Part shown: positions 42,347-50,461 of the stretch, one piece after another
How positions within the stretch are numbered: the first letter of the stretch is position 1
Layout: every line of letters starts with the position of its first letter
Assembly: GCF_001514145.1 (NCBI RefSeq)
Contig: NZ_KQ948665.1
Coordinates: 248,001 to 312,000, forward strand
DNA: 64,000 nucleotides
Direction: 5' to 3'
Source of the DNA: Streptomyces canus
GTDB lineage: Bacteria > Actinomycetota > Actinomycetes > Streptomycetales > Streptomycetaceae
Position numbers and translations under genes: made by a program
The notes under the pieces: model-generated
The model's input: the letters and a program-made list of their open reading frames with translations, nothing else
The model's database searches: none
Told to the model about the DNA's origin: nothing

Positions 42347-43171
42347 TCAGCGGCGGCCGAGCCGTGCCAGGAAAAGCCAGAACCCGAGCAGCAGGGCCGT
42401 GCAGAGGCACCAGCTGGCCACCACGTCCAGGGGCCAGTGCCAGCCGCGGCGGACCAGGCCGAAGGAGACGCCGAGAACGAGAAGGCCGTAGAGGGCGACG
42501 AGTGCGCGGCGGGCGCGGGTGGTGCGGAGCCAGGGGAGGACGAGCAGGGTGGCGGCCCCGTAGGCGATGGCGGCCGTGGCGGTGTGCCCCGAGGGGTAGT
42601 AGCCGGTACCGGGCGGGACGACCGGGGTGCCCGAGCGGTCGGTGAGCTCCTTGAGGGGGACCACCAGGGCCGGGACCAGTGCCATCAGGACGGCCGCCGC
42701 GGTGGGCGGCAGCCACCAGAGGTCTGTACCCATGCGGCGGGCCCGCCGGGCCGACCAGAGGAGGGCCGCGACCAGGACCGGAACCGCGACCTCGACATTG
42801 CCCAGGTCCGCGAGGGCCTCCGAGCCGAGGTCCGGGTGGACCAGCGCGCGGCTGACCCGCTCGTCGACGCGCAGAAGCGGCCCGTCCTCGACGACCTGCC
42901 AGGTGATCAGGGCGAAGAGGAGGACCGCGCTTCCGAGAAGGAAGATGAGAAAGGCCGGCCGCCCCGGAACAGGGGGGGTGGTTCCGGGGCGGCCGATCGG
43001 ATCGGATGGTCGGCCGCCCCGGGGGGTTTGGGGCGGGCGACTGTCCGATCGGTGAGGAGATCCGGAGCCGGAGGCTCCAGTTGTGTGCGCGAGGGCACGA
43101 CCAGGTCGAAGCTGGGGAGGCCCCGGCCTGATGTCGCCCACAGTCCCCTGTGGGCGGGGTGTATCTCTCAT
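42347..43171 (-). CDS. PAP2 family phosphatase
   Basis: 274 residues if the ATG at 43171 is used; the start is uncertain because no ribosome binding site is seen and the first about 70 residues are Pro/Arg-rich. About six hydrophobic helices follow. The active-site motifs are KELTDRSGTP near residue 175, YYPSGHTATA near 192 and the region RRGWHWPLDVVASW near 240. Members dephosphorylate lipids such as phosphatidate or undecaprenyl pyrophosphate at the membrane. The arginine expected six residues before the last histidine is replaced (LVRRGWH instead of SRxxxxxH), a deviation to note. Confidence 0.8.
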   Translation of the reverse strand: MRDTPRPQGTVGDIRPGPPQLRPGRALAHTTGASGSGSPHRSDSRPPQTPRGGRPSDPIGRPGTTPPVPGRPAFLIFLLGSAVLLFALITWQVVEDGPLLRVDERVSRALVHPDLGSEALADLGNVEVAVPVLVAALLWSARRARRMGTDLWWLPPTAAAVLMALVPALVVPLKELTDRSGTPVVPPGTGYYPSGHTATAAIAYGAATLLVLPWLRTTRARRALVALYGLLVLGVSFGLVRRGWHWPLDVVASWCLCTALLLGFWLFLARLGRR

Positions 43172-43316
43172 CTGGGTAGAACCTACGGCAGGGTGGCGGC
43201 GTACGACAGGCAGAATCGCATCCTCGCAACCACCTCGCACACCTTCTTCACACCCTCTGCCGTTCGCCGCCGCAGCACCGGAATCCCGGGGGCTGTCACG
43301 GCTGGGGCGGTTGGTG

Positions 43317-43341
43317 TCGGAAGGTGCGAGTCCGCTTCCGA
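43317..43341 (-). terminator. Hairpin downstream of gabT
   Basis: TCGGAAG and CTTCCGA pair perfectly (seven pairs, 11-base loop) 17 bases past the gabT stop on the minus strand. A modest terminator candidate. Confidence 0.45.
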
Positions 43342-43357
43342 CCTGCTGTGTTTCTCC

Positions 43358-44692
43358 TCAGATACGGGTGAATGCCTGCTCGATGATGTCGAGGCCCTCG
43401 TTGAGCAGGTCCTCGCCGATGACGAGCGGGGGCAGGAAGCGCAGGACGTTGCCGTAGGTGCCACAGGTCAGGACCAGCAGGCCCTCCTGGTGGCAGGCCC
43501 TGGCGAGCGCGGCGGTCGCCTCCGGGTCCGGCTCCTTGGTCGTACGGTCCTTGACGAGCTCGATGGCGATCATGGCGCCGCGGCCGCGGATGTCGCCGAT
43601 GACGTCGAACTTGTCCGCCATGGCGGTGAGGCGGGCCTTCATGACCGTCTCGATGTTCTTCGCCCTGGCGTTGAGGTCGAGCTCCTTCATCGTCTCGATC
43701 GAGCCGAGCGCGCCCGCGCAGGCCACCGGGTTGCCGCCGTAGGTGCCGCCGAGGCCGCCGGCGTGGGCGGCGTCCATGATCTCGGCGCGGCCGGTGACGG
43801 CGGCGAGCGGCAGACCGCCCGCGATGCCCTTCGCCGTGGTGATCAGGTCCGGGACGATGCCCTCGTCCTCGCAGGCGAACCACTGGCCGGTGCGGCAGAA
43901 GCCGGACTGGATCTCGTCGGCGACGAAGACGATGCCGTTGTCGGCGGCGAACTTCCGGATCGCCGGCAGGAAGCCCTTGGCGGGCTCGATGAAGCCGCCC
44001 TCGCCGAGCACCGGCTCGATGATGATCGCGGCGACGTTGTCCGGGCCGACCTGCTTGCTGATCTGGTCGATGGCCTGGGCGGCGGCCTCGGGGCCGGCGT
44101 TCTGGGGGCCGGTGGGCCAGCGGTAGCCGTAGGCCACGGGGACGCGGTAGACCTCGGGCGCGAACGGGCCGAAGCCGTGCTTGTACGGCATGTTCTTCGC
44201 GGTCAGCGCCATGGTGAGGTTGGTGCGGCCGTGGTAGCCGTGGTCGAAGACGACGACGGCCTGCCGCTTGGTGTGGGCGCGGGCGATCTTGACGGCGTTC
44301 TCCACGGCCTCGGCGCCGCTGTTGAACAGGGCCGACTTCTTGGCGTGGTCACCCGGGGTGAGCTCGGCGAGGGCCTCGGCGACCTCCACATAGCCCTCGT
44401 ACGGGGTGACCATGAAACAGGTGTGGGTGAAGTCGGCCAGCTGGGCGGAGGCCCGGCGTACGACGGCCTCGGCGGAGGCGCCGACGGACGTCACGGCGAT
44501 GCCCGAACCGAAGTCGATCAGCCGGTTCCCGTCGACGTCCTCGATGATCCCGCCGCCCGCGCGCGCAGTGAAGACGGGCAGCACGGACCCCACGCCCTGC
44601 GCGACCGCGGCGACCCGGCGGGCCTGCAGCTCCTGCGACTTGGGGCCGGGGATGGCGGTGACGAGGCGGCGCTCCTGCGGAAGTGCGGTCAT
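43358..44692 (-). CDS. gabT: 4-aminobutyrate aminotransferase
   Basis: 444-residue class III PLP aminotransferase that converts GABA and 2-oxoglutarate to succinate semialdehyde and glutamate. Landmarks: IEDVDGNRLIDFGSGIAVTS (about 49-68), FNSGAEAVENAVKIARAHT near 119, VFDHGYHGRTNLTMALT, the aspartate in FVADEIQSGFCRTG near 250 and the PLP lysine in ITTAKGIAGGLPLA near 280. ATG follows AGGAG by 7 bases. With the GabD-like gene at 48.9 kb it completes the GABA shunt, receiving GABA from the polyamine genes on both sides. Confidence 0.94.
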   Translation of the reverse strand: MTALPQERRLVTAIPGPKSQELQARRVAAVAQGVGSVLPVFTARAGGGIIEDVDGNRLIDFGSGIAVTSVGASAEAVVRRASAQLADFTHTCFMVTPYEGYVEVAEALAELTPGDHAKKSALFNSGAEAVENAVKIARAHTKRQAVVVFDHGYHGRTNLTMALTAKNMPYKHGFGPFAPEVYRVPVAYGYRWPTGPQNAGPEAAAQAIDQISKQVGPDNVAAIIIEPVLGEGGFIEPAKGFLPAIRKFAADNGIVFVADEIQSGFCRTGQWFACEDEGIVPDLITTAKGIAGGLPLAAVTGRAEIMDAAHAGGLGGTYGGNPVACAGALGSIETMKELDLNARAKNIETVMKARLTAMADKFDVIGDIRGRGAMIAIELVKDRTTKEPDPEATAALARACHQEGLLVLTCGTYGNVLRFLPPLVIGEDLLNEGLDIIEQAFTRI

Positions 44693-44845
44693 GAGGGGCT
44701 CCTGGGGTGGTGCTGACGCTTACCTTCTTTTCTCGCAGGCTAGGCCGGGGACCGGGGGGTGGGCATGCTCCATGTGGGCGTTGTCAGGAGATCGCGTTGT
44801 CCGCGGTGGACATGGCGCCGACCGCGACGCCCGGCCACGTAAGCA

Positions 44846-44874
44846 GTGAACTCCCTTGGCGGTGGCGTTAGATT
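44846..44874 (+). promoter_or_regulatory. Promoter of the VirD4-like ATPase gene, probably leaderless
   Basis: GTGAAC at 44846-44851, a 17-base spacer and TAGATT at 44869-44874. The ATG at 44883 begins 9 bases after the -10 box and has no Shine-Dalgarno sequence. Confidence 0.5.
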
Positions 44875-44882
44875 GACCGCTG

Positions 44883-47027
44883 ATGGTGGACGGAACGGCT
44901 GGTCAGGGAGCAGGGGCGATGGACAGCGACGGGACGCGGGACGCGCGGGGTACGCATGCGAATCCTGTGCCACGGGCACGGTCGGACATGCCGCCGATGC
45001 CGTCCCAGGCGCCTGGGGTGCCGCCGCCTCCGGACGGGTCGGCGTTTCTGAACTGGCTGCGGGCGCCGCGCCCCGAGGCCGCGCCCGGTGTATGGCGGTT
45101 CGGCCATCGTCCCAGGCCTGAGAAGGAGCCGGAGGAGACCCCGACGCGACAGCTGTTGACTGGCGCGATGATTGGGTTCCTATGCGGGTGGCTGCTTTGC
45201 TCCCTACTGGATAACGGTTACCTGGGCGACTACTGGTTCTGGCCGTGGTTCGTGTTGGCGCCTGATTCATGGACTCATGGGCAAGCGGGCTGGCTGGGCG
45301 CCCTCTCGTATGTCTATAAGTGGTTGTTCTTCGCCGGGATCTTCGCAGTCTTCGGGAAGATCAGCCGCTGGGGCGAGGTCTGGCGCCGCTTCGGCCCCCC
45401 CGCCTGGCGTCCGGCCGTCCCCGCACAAGAGCCGCCGCCCGCGCCCGAACAGGACCCCGCCGAATGGCCCCAGCTCCGCGCTGCCGGTGCCGTCGACGCT
45501 GCCGAGCGGCTCGCCGCCGAGGCCAGGGCCGGGCAGATGCGCGACGTCGACCACGCCCGCATCGCCCGTGCCTGGCAAGGTGTGCGCAGTGGGCGGTTCG
45601 GGCTTGCCACGTTCACCGGGGCCGTTCTCCAGGACGGGGCAGCCGCCTGTCTGCACCCCTCCGGGGAGCGGGATCTGCCCGCTCGGCTCGCCCGGCACGA
45701 TCTGCTCACCGGGCAGGTGCGGCTGGGGACGACCGCCGACGACGCCCGTAACCCGTACGCCTACCGGGGGACCGGACTCGGGCTCGGGCCCGAGCTGCTC
45801 GGTACCTCGCTGCTCGCCGTGGGTCCGGCCGGGTCCGGGAAGACCGGGACCGTCATCAGGCCGCTCGCCGAGTCGCTGTGTCTGCACGCCCTCGCCGGAC
45901 GGGCCGCCGTCGTGGTGGTCGGTGCCGCGGGCGCGGGGCTCGGACCGGCCGACGCCTACGACGTCGTCGTACAGATCGGCAATCCGGAGTCGGTGTACGA
46001 CCTCGACCTGTACGGCGGCACGGCCGATCCGGACGAAGCCGCGGCCGTGCTCGCCGAGGCGCTCGTCGGTGACCTCGCCGAGCCTCACCAGGGCGGCGAC
46101 ACCCGGCGGTCCACCACCGTGCTGGCCCAGCTCCTCGGACCGTTCCGGTCGGTCCACGGCCGCTTCCCCTCCGTACCGGAGCTGCGTCAGCTGCTCGACG
46201 GGGCGCCGGCGCCCATGGCCGCGCTGCGAAAGGGGCTCGAGGACTCCCGGCAGGAGTCGCTGCTGCGTGAACTCGACGCGCGGGAGCGGCAGATGGGGAA
46301 CCCCGGGGATGTGGGGGGCATCCTCGCGGACCGGGTCGCGCTGCTCGACCGGCCCGCCTTCGCGGGGTTCTTCGACACGTCCGGACAGTCGCGGCCGTTC
46401 TCGCTGAAGGCCCTCGACCACCCCGTCCGGGTCCGGATCGACCTGCCCCAGCGCGGGCACGCCGACGCCTCGCGGATGCTGGCGCGGCTGGTGCTCGCAC
46501 AGTTCACGGCGAGTGTCGCGGTGCGGGAGGACCGGTCGCTGTTCGCCTGCCTGGTCATCGACGACGCCACGGGGGTCGTGACCCCCGAAGCCGTACGGGG
46601 CGTCCAGCGGCTGCGGTCCGGCAACGCGGGAGTGGTGCTGACGCTGCGGACGCTGGACGACGTACCGCGGCCGCTGCGCGGGCCCCTGCTCGGGGCCACC
46701 GGGTGCCGGATGGCGCTGTCCGGGCTCACGCCGTGGGACGGGCAGGACTTCGCCGAGGTGTGGGGCAAGGAGTGGATCGAGGCGCGGGACGTCACCGACC
46801 GGCAGATCATCGCCGAGACCCCGGCCGGCAAGGTGCTGCACGCGGTGCGCCGGGTCATCACCGGCAAGGCGCCGACCGCGCGGGCGGTGACCGTGCGGCA
46901 GGTCGAGCGGGAGCGGTGGTCCGCGTCCGAGCTCGCGCACGGGGTCCCGCCGGGGCACGCGGTGCTGTCGCTGACCACGGTGAAGGGCGAGCACGCGCCG
47001 CCGCTGCTGGTGGATCTGCGGGGTTGA
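44883..47027 (+). CDS. VirD4/TraG-like membrane ATPase
   Basis: 714 residues. A Pro-rich cytoplasmic start is followed by two membrane helices (about residues 92-110 and 142-160) enclosing a short loop rich in Trp/Tyr. A nucleotide-binding domain comes next, with Walker A AVGPAGSGKTG (about 312-322) and a Walker-B-like LFACLVIDDATG near 557; GVVLTLRTLDDVPRPLRGPL resembles the sensor region of coupling proteins. This is the architecture of type IV coupling proteins, yet no relaxase, conjugation gene or mobile-element end is near. It is followed by a PucR gene in the same direction. Streptomyces annotations usually say only ATP/GTP-binding protein. Role unknown. Confidence 0.78.
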   Translation: MVDGTAGQGAGAMDSDGTRDARGTHANPVPRARSDMPPMPSQAPGVPPPPDGSAFLNWLRAPRPEAAPGVWRFGHRPRPEKEPEETPTRQLLTGAMIGFLCGWLLCSLLDNGYLGDYWFWPWFVLAPDSWTHGQAGWLGALSYVYKWLFFAGIFAVFGKISRWGEVWRRFGPPAWRPAVPAQEPPPAPEQDPAEWPQLRAAGAVDAAERLAAEARAGQMRDVDHARIARAWQGVRSGRFGLATFTGAVLQDGAAACLHPSGERDLPARLARHDLLTGQVRLGTTADDARNPYAYRGTGLGLGPELLGTSLLAVGPAGSGKTGTVIRPLAESLCLHALAGRAAVVVVGAAGAGLGPADAYDVVVQIGNPESVYDLDLYGGTADPDEAAAVLAEALVGDLAEPHQGGDTRRSTTVLAQLLGPFRSVHGRFPSVPELRQLLDGAPAPMAALRKGLEDSRQESLLRELDARERQMGNPGDVGGILADRVALLDRPAFAGFFDTSGQSRPFSLKALDHPVRVRIDLPQRGHADASRMLARLVLAQFTASVAVREDRSLFACLVIDDATGVVTPEAVRGVQRLRSGNAGVVLTLRTLDDVPRPLRGPLLGATGCRMALSGLTPWDGQDFAEVWGKEWIEARDVTDRQIIAETPAGKVLHAVRRVITGKAPTARAVTVRQVERERWSASELAHGVPPGHAVLSLTTVKGEHAPPLLVDLRG

Positions 47028-47133
47028 CGTGAGCTGAGGACCGTACAGTGAGGCAGAATCATCACAGGTCGTTCATACACCGCGGCCAAAGGATCACACC
47101 TCTGCGCACTCCTCTCCGAAGGTCCCGGGCCTC

Positions 47134-48795
47134 ATGCCACCCACCCTCGCTTCGCTCGTCCATCACTCCGCGCTCAAGCTGACCGTGCGCGCGGGCGAGG
47201 ACCGGCTGGACGTCCCCGTCCGCTGGGCGCACGTCAGCGAGCTGGCCGATCCCGTCCCCTACATGGAGGGCGGGGAGCTGCTGCTGATCACCGCGCTGCA
47301 GCTGGACGCGGAGGATCCGGAGGCGATGCGGCGGTATGTGAAGCGGCTGGCCGGGGCGGGGGTGGTGGGGCTCGGTTTCGCCGTCGGGGTGAACTACGAC
47401 GAGATCCCCGGGGCGCTGGTCGAAGCGGCCCGCGACGAGGGGCTCCCGCTGCTCGAGGTGCCGCGCCGCACCCCCTTCCTCGCGATCAGCAAGGCCGTGT
47501 CCGCGGCGATCGCCGCCGACCAGTACCGGTCCGTCACCGCGGGCTTCGCCGCCCAGCGCGAACTGACCAAGCAGGCCCTGACCGGCGGCCCGGAGGGGCT
47601 GCTCGCCGCGCTCGCCTCCCAGGTGGACGGCTGGGCGGCGCTCTACGACGCCTCGGGCGCCGTCGTCGCCACCGCGCCGGAGTGGGCCGGCCGCCGGGCC
47701 GCGCGCCTCACCGCCGACGTGGAACGGCTGCGGGAACGGCCCGCACCCGCCTCTTCCGTGGTCGGAGGGTCCGGCACTTCCGACAACGACGACCGGGTGG
47801 AGCTGCACTCCCTGGGCACCGGGCGACGGCCGCGGTCCGCTCTGGCGGTGGGGACGGCCGCGGCGCTCGGTACGGCGGAGCGGTACGCGGTGCACTCGGC
47901 GATCGCGCTGCTGACACTCACGACCGAGCGGTCCCGCTCCCTGCAGGCGGCCGAACAGCGGATCGGTGCGGCGGTGCTGCGGATGCTGCTCGCGGGCGAG
48001 CCGGAGCACGCGCGCACGGTCGCGGGCGATCTGTACGGCGGGCTCCTGGACGCGCCCTTCCGGCTGATCGTGGCGGAGACGGTCGCCGTGTCGTCCGTGC
48101 GGATCGCCGCCGACGCCCCCACCCGGGTCCCGTCCGCGGCCGCGCTCGCCGCGGCCGCCGCCATCAACGGCGATCCGCTCGAGGCGCTCACCGAGGTCGT
48201 GGAGTCCGCGGCGGCCCGCTCCGGCGAGGCCGTGCTCGTCGTTCCCGAGCGGGAGCGGCTGGTGGTGCTGGCTGCGGACGGCGGGGCCGCTGTCACCGCG
48301 TGCGGCGAGTACGCGGTGGCGCTGGAGGCGGCGCGGACACGCGAACAGGCGAGCACCGGGGACGAGGACGAACTGGTCGTCGGCGTGTCCGCCCCCGTGG
48401 GACCGATCGCCGCCGCGGCCGCCTACAAGCAGGCCGAACAGGCACTGTCGGTCGCCCGGCGACGGGGCCGGATGTACGTCGAGCACGAGCAGCTGGCCTC
48501 CGGGTCGGTGCTGCCGCTGCTCGCCGACGACGCGGTACGGGCCTTCGCGGACGGGCTGCTACGGCCCCTGTACGAGCACGACGCGACCGGCCGGGGCGAC
48601 CTGGTCGCCTCACTGCGGGCCTGGCTCTCCCGGCACGGCCAGTGGGACGCGGCGGCCGCGGACCTCGGCGTGCACCGGCACACCCTGCGGTACCGGATGC
48701 GGCGGGTGGAGGAGATTCTCGGCCGGTCGCTGGACGATCCCGATGTGCGGATGGAGCTGTGGCTGGCGTTGAAGGCGACGGCGTCGGCGGAGTAG
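47134..48795 (+). CDS. PucR family transcriptional regulator
   Basis: 553 residues. The N-terminal PucR domain (about 1-125) has PVRWAHVSELADPVPYMEGG and LLEVPRRTPFLAISKAVSAA. The middle is a GGDEF-like or effector region. The C-terminal PucR helix-turn-helix is complete: LVASLRAWLSRHGQWDAAAA, then LGVHRHTLRYRMRRVEEIL (about 485-530). Such regulators control purine, proline or GABA-type catabolic genes. It lies between a VirD4-like ATPase gene and, 94 bases downstream, the GabD-like gene in the same direction, so succinate-semialdehyde dehydrogenase is a likely target. Confidence 0.92.
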   Translation: MPPTLASLVHHSALKLTVRAGEDRLDVPVRWAHVSELADPVPYMEGGELLLITALQLDAEDPEAMRRYVKRLAGAGVVGLGFAVGVNYDEIPGALVEAARDEGLPLLEVPRRTPFLAISKAVSAAIAADQYRSVTAGFAAQRELTKQALTGGPEGLLAALASQVDGWAALYDASGAVVATAPEWAGRRAARLTADVERLRERPAPASSVVGGSGTSDNDDRVELHSLGTGRRPRSALAVGTAAALGTAERYAVHSAIALLTLTTERSRSLQAAEQRIGAAVLRMLLAGEPEHARTVAGDLYGGLLDAPFRLIVAETVAVSSVRIAADAPTRVPSAAALAAAAAINGDPLEALTEVVESAAARSGEAVLVVPERERLVVLAADGGAAVTACGEYAVALEAARTREQASTGDEDELVVGVSAPVGPIAAAAAYKQAEQALSVARRRGRMYVEHEQLASGSVLPLLADDAVRAFADGLLRPLYEHDATGRGDLVASLRAWLSRHGQWDAAAADLGVHRHTLRYRMRRVEEILGRSLDDPDVRMELWLALKATASAE

Positions 48796-48889
48796 ACACC
48801 GTCGGGAGCGCCGAACCGGAGTGTCCGAGTGCCCCACTGCTACACCCCGGCCAAATTCGATCCCGTCCTCGCGGCTCTACCGTGGAGGC

Positions 48890-50335
48890 ATGACTTCCAC
48901 CCACGCCTTCTGGCTCGCCGGCCGCCGGGTCACCGGCGAGGACACCTTCGACGTCACCTCCCCGTGGGACGGCCGGCTCGTGGGCAGGGTCGCCGTGCCG
49001 GACGACGAGCAGATCGAGGAGGCCGTGGCCGCCGCGTACGCCGTACGGGACGAGTTCGCCGCCACTCCCGCCCACGTCCGTGCCGCCGCCCTCGACCACG
49101 TCAGCCGCAGGCTCGTCGAGCGCACCGAGGAGATCGCCCAGCTGATCTCCGCCGAGAACGGCAAGCCCATCAAGTGGGCCCGGGGGGAGGTCGGCCGTGC
49201 CGTCTCCGTGTTCCGGTTCGCCGCGGAGGAGGCCCGGCGGTTCAACGGCGGTGAGGCCCAGCGCCTCGACACCGACCCCGGCGGTCAGGGGCGCCTCGCG
49301 CTGACCCGGCGCTTCCCGAAGGGTGTCGTGCTCGGTATCGCGCCCTTCAACTTCCCGCTCAACCTCTGCGCCCACAAGATCGCCCCGGCGATCGCGGCCG
49401 GCGCCCCGATCATCCTGAAGCCGGCCCCGGCCACCCCGCTCTCCGGGCTGATCATCGGCGACCTCCTCGCCGAGACCGAGCTGCCCGCCGGTGCCTGGAG
49501 CATCCTGCCCGTCCCGAACGACCGGATGCCCGCCCTCGTCCAGGACGAGCGCCTGCCCGTGATCTCCTTCACCGGTTCCGAGAAGGTCGGCTACGCGATC
49601 ATGGACTCGGTGCCGCGCAAGCACTGCACCCTGGAGCTCGGCGGCAACGGCGCGGCCGTCGTCCTGGGCGACTACGCGAGCGACGAGGACCTCGACTGGG
49701 CCGCGACCCGCATCGCGACCTTCTCCAACTACCAGGGCGGCCAGTCCTGCATCTCGGTGCAGCGCGTGATCGCCGACGCGTCGGTGTACGACCGGCTGCT
49801 CCCGCGGATCGTCGCCGCCGTCGAGGCCCAGGTCACCGGCGACCCGGGCGACGACAGGACCGACGTCGGCCCGCTGGTCAGCGAGGACGCAGCGATACGC
49901 GTCGAGGCGTGGGTGAAGGAGGCCGTCGAGGCGGGCGCCACCCTGCTCACCGGGGGCGACCGCGACGGCGCCTCCTACGCGCCGACCGTCCTCGCCGACG
50001 TCCCGGCCGACACGACGATCTCCTGCGAGGAGGTCTTCGGCCCCGTCCTCACCGTGCAGAAGGCCGATGGCGAGGCCGCGGCGTTCGCGGCCGTCAACGC
50101 CTCCAAGTACGGGCTCCAGGCAGGCGTGTTCACCCACGATCTGCAGGCCGCCTTCCGCGCGCACCGCGCGCTGGAGGTCGGCGGCGTGGTCGTCGGCGAC
50201 GTGCCCTCCTACCGCGCCGACCAGATGCCGTACGGCGGTGTCAAGCAGTCCGGTGTGGGCCGCGAGGGCGTGAGGTTCGCGATGGACGACTACACGTACG
50301 AGCGGGTGCTGGTGCTGACGGGGCTCGCCCTCTAG
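48890..50335 (+). CDS. NAD(P)-dependent aldehyde dehydrogenase, GabD-like
   Basis: 481 residues from the ATG at 48890 behind TGGAGG. Features: APFNFPLNLCAHKIAPAIAA near residue 155, the glutamate in CTLELGGNGAAVVLGD near 248, and the nucleophilic cysteine in NYQGGQSCISVQRV near 286. The GGQSCIS context places it in a different branch from the two GQDCTAAT enzymes in this window, nearer to glyceraldehyde-3-phosphate or succinate-semialdehyde dehydrogenases. Position after PucR and near gabT supports oxidation of succinate semialdehyde to succinate. Substrate inferred. Confidence 0.85.
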   Translation: MTSTHAFWLAGRRVTGEDTFDVTSPWDGRLVGRVAVPDDEQIEEAVAAAYAVRDEFAATPAHVRAAALDHVSRRLVERTEEIAQLISAENGKPIKWARGEVGRAVSVFRFAAEEARRFNGGEAQRLDTDPGGQGRLALTRRFPKGVVLGIAPFNFPLNLCAHKIAPAIAAGAPIILKPAPATPLSGLIIGDLLAETELPAGAWSILPVPNDRMPALVQDERLPVISFTGSEKVGYAIMDSVPRKHCTLELGGNGAAVVLGDYASDEDLDWAATRIATFSNYQGGQSCISVQRVIADASVYDRLLPRIVAAVEAQVTGDPGDDRTDVGPLVSEDAAIRVEAWVKEAVEAGATLLTGGDRDGASYAPTVLADVPADTTISCEEVFGPVLTVQKADGEAAAFAAVNASKYGLQAGVFTHDLQAAFRAHRALEVGGVVVGDVPSYRADQMPYGGVKQSGVGREGVRFAMDDYTYERVLVLTGLAL

Positions 50336-50369
50336 TTGAAGCCCTCTGGTACCAAAGCCCTCTAGCTAA

Positions 50370-50392
50370 TGGGAACCATTTCCATATAGGGT
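50370..50392. promoter_or_regulatory. Palindromic Zur-like box next to a TATAGGGT
   Basis: TGGGAACCATTTCCA (50370-50384) is an imperfect odd palindrome; the reverse strand reads TGGAAATGGTTCCCA, close to actinobacterial zinc-uptake-regulator boxes (TGxAAATGxTTxxCA). TATAGGGT follows at once. It lies between the GabD-like stop and a terminator, with no gene for it to control in the next 60 bases. Confidence 0.35.
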
Positions 50393-50397
50393 CCTCG

Positions 50398-50440
50398 AAG
50401 AGGCCCGGCACCGATGCCTTCCGGTGCCGGGCCTCTTCTT
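50398..50440. terminator. Strong bidirectional terminator
   Basis: AAGAGGCCCGGCACCG and CGGTGCCGGGCCTCTT pair perfectly over 16 bases with an 8-base loop, followed by CTT. It separates the convergent GabD-like and GH3 genes. Confidence 0.9.
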
Positions 50441-50461
50441 GTCGTCAGCCGCTCCGGACCC

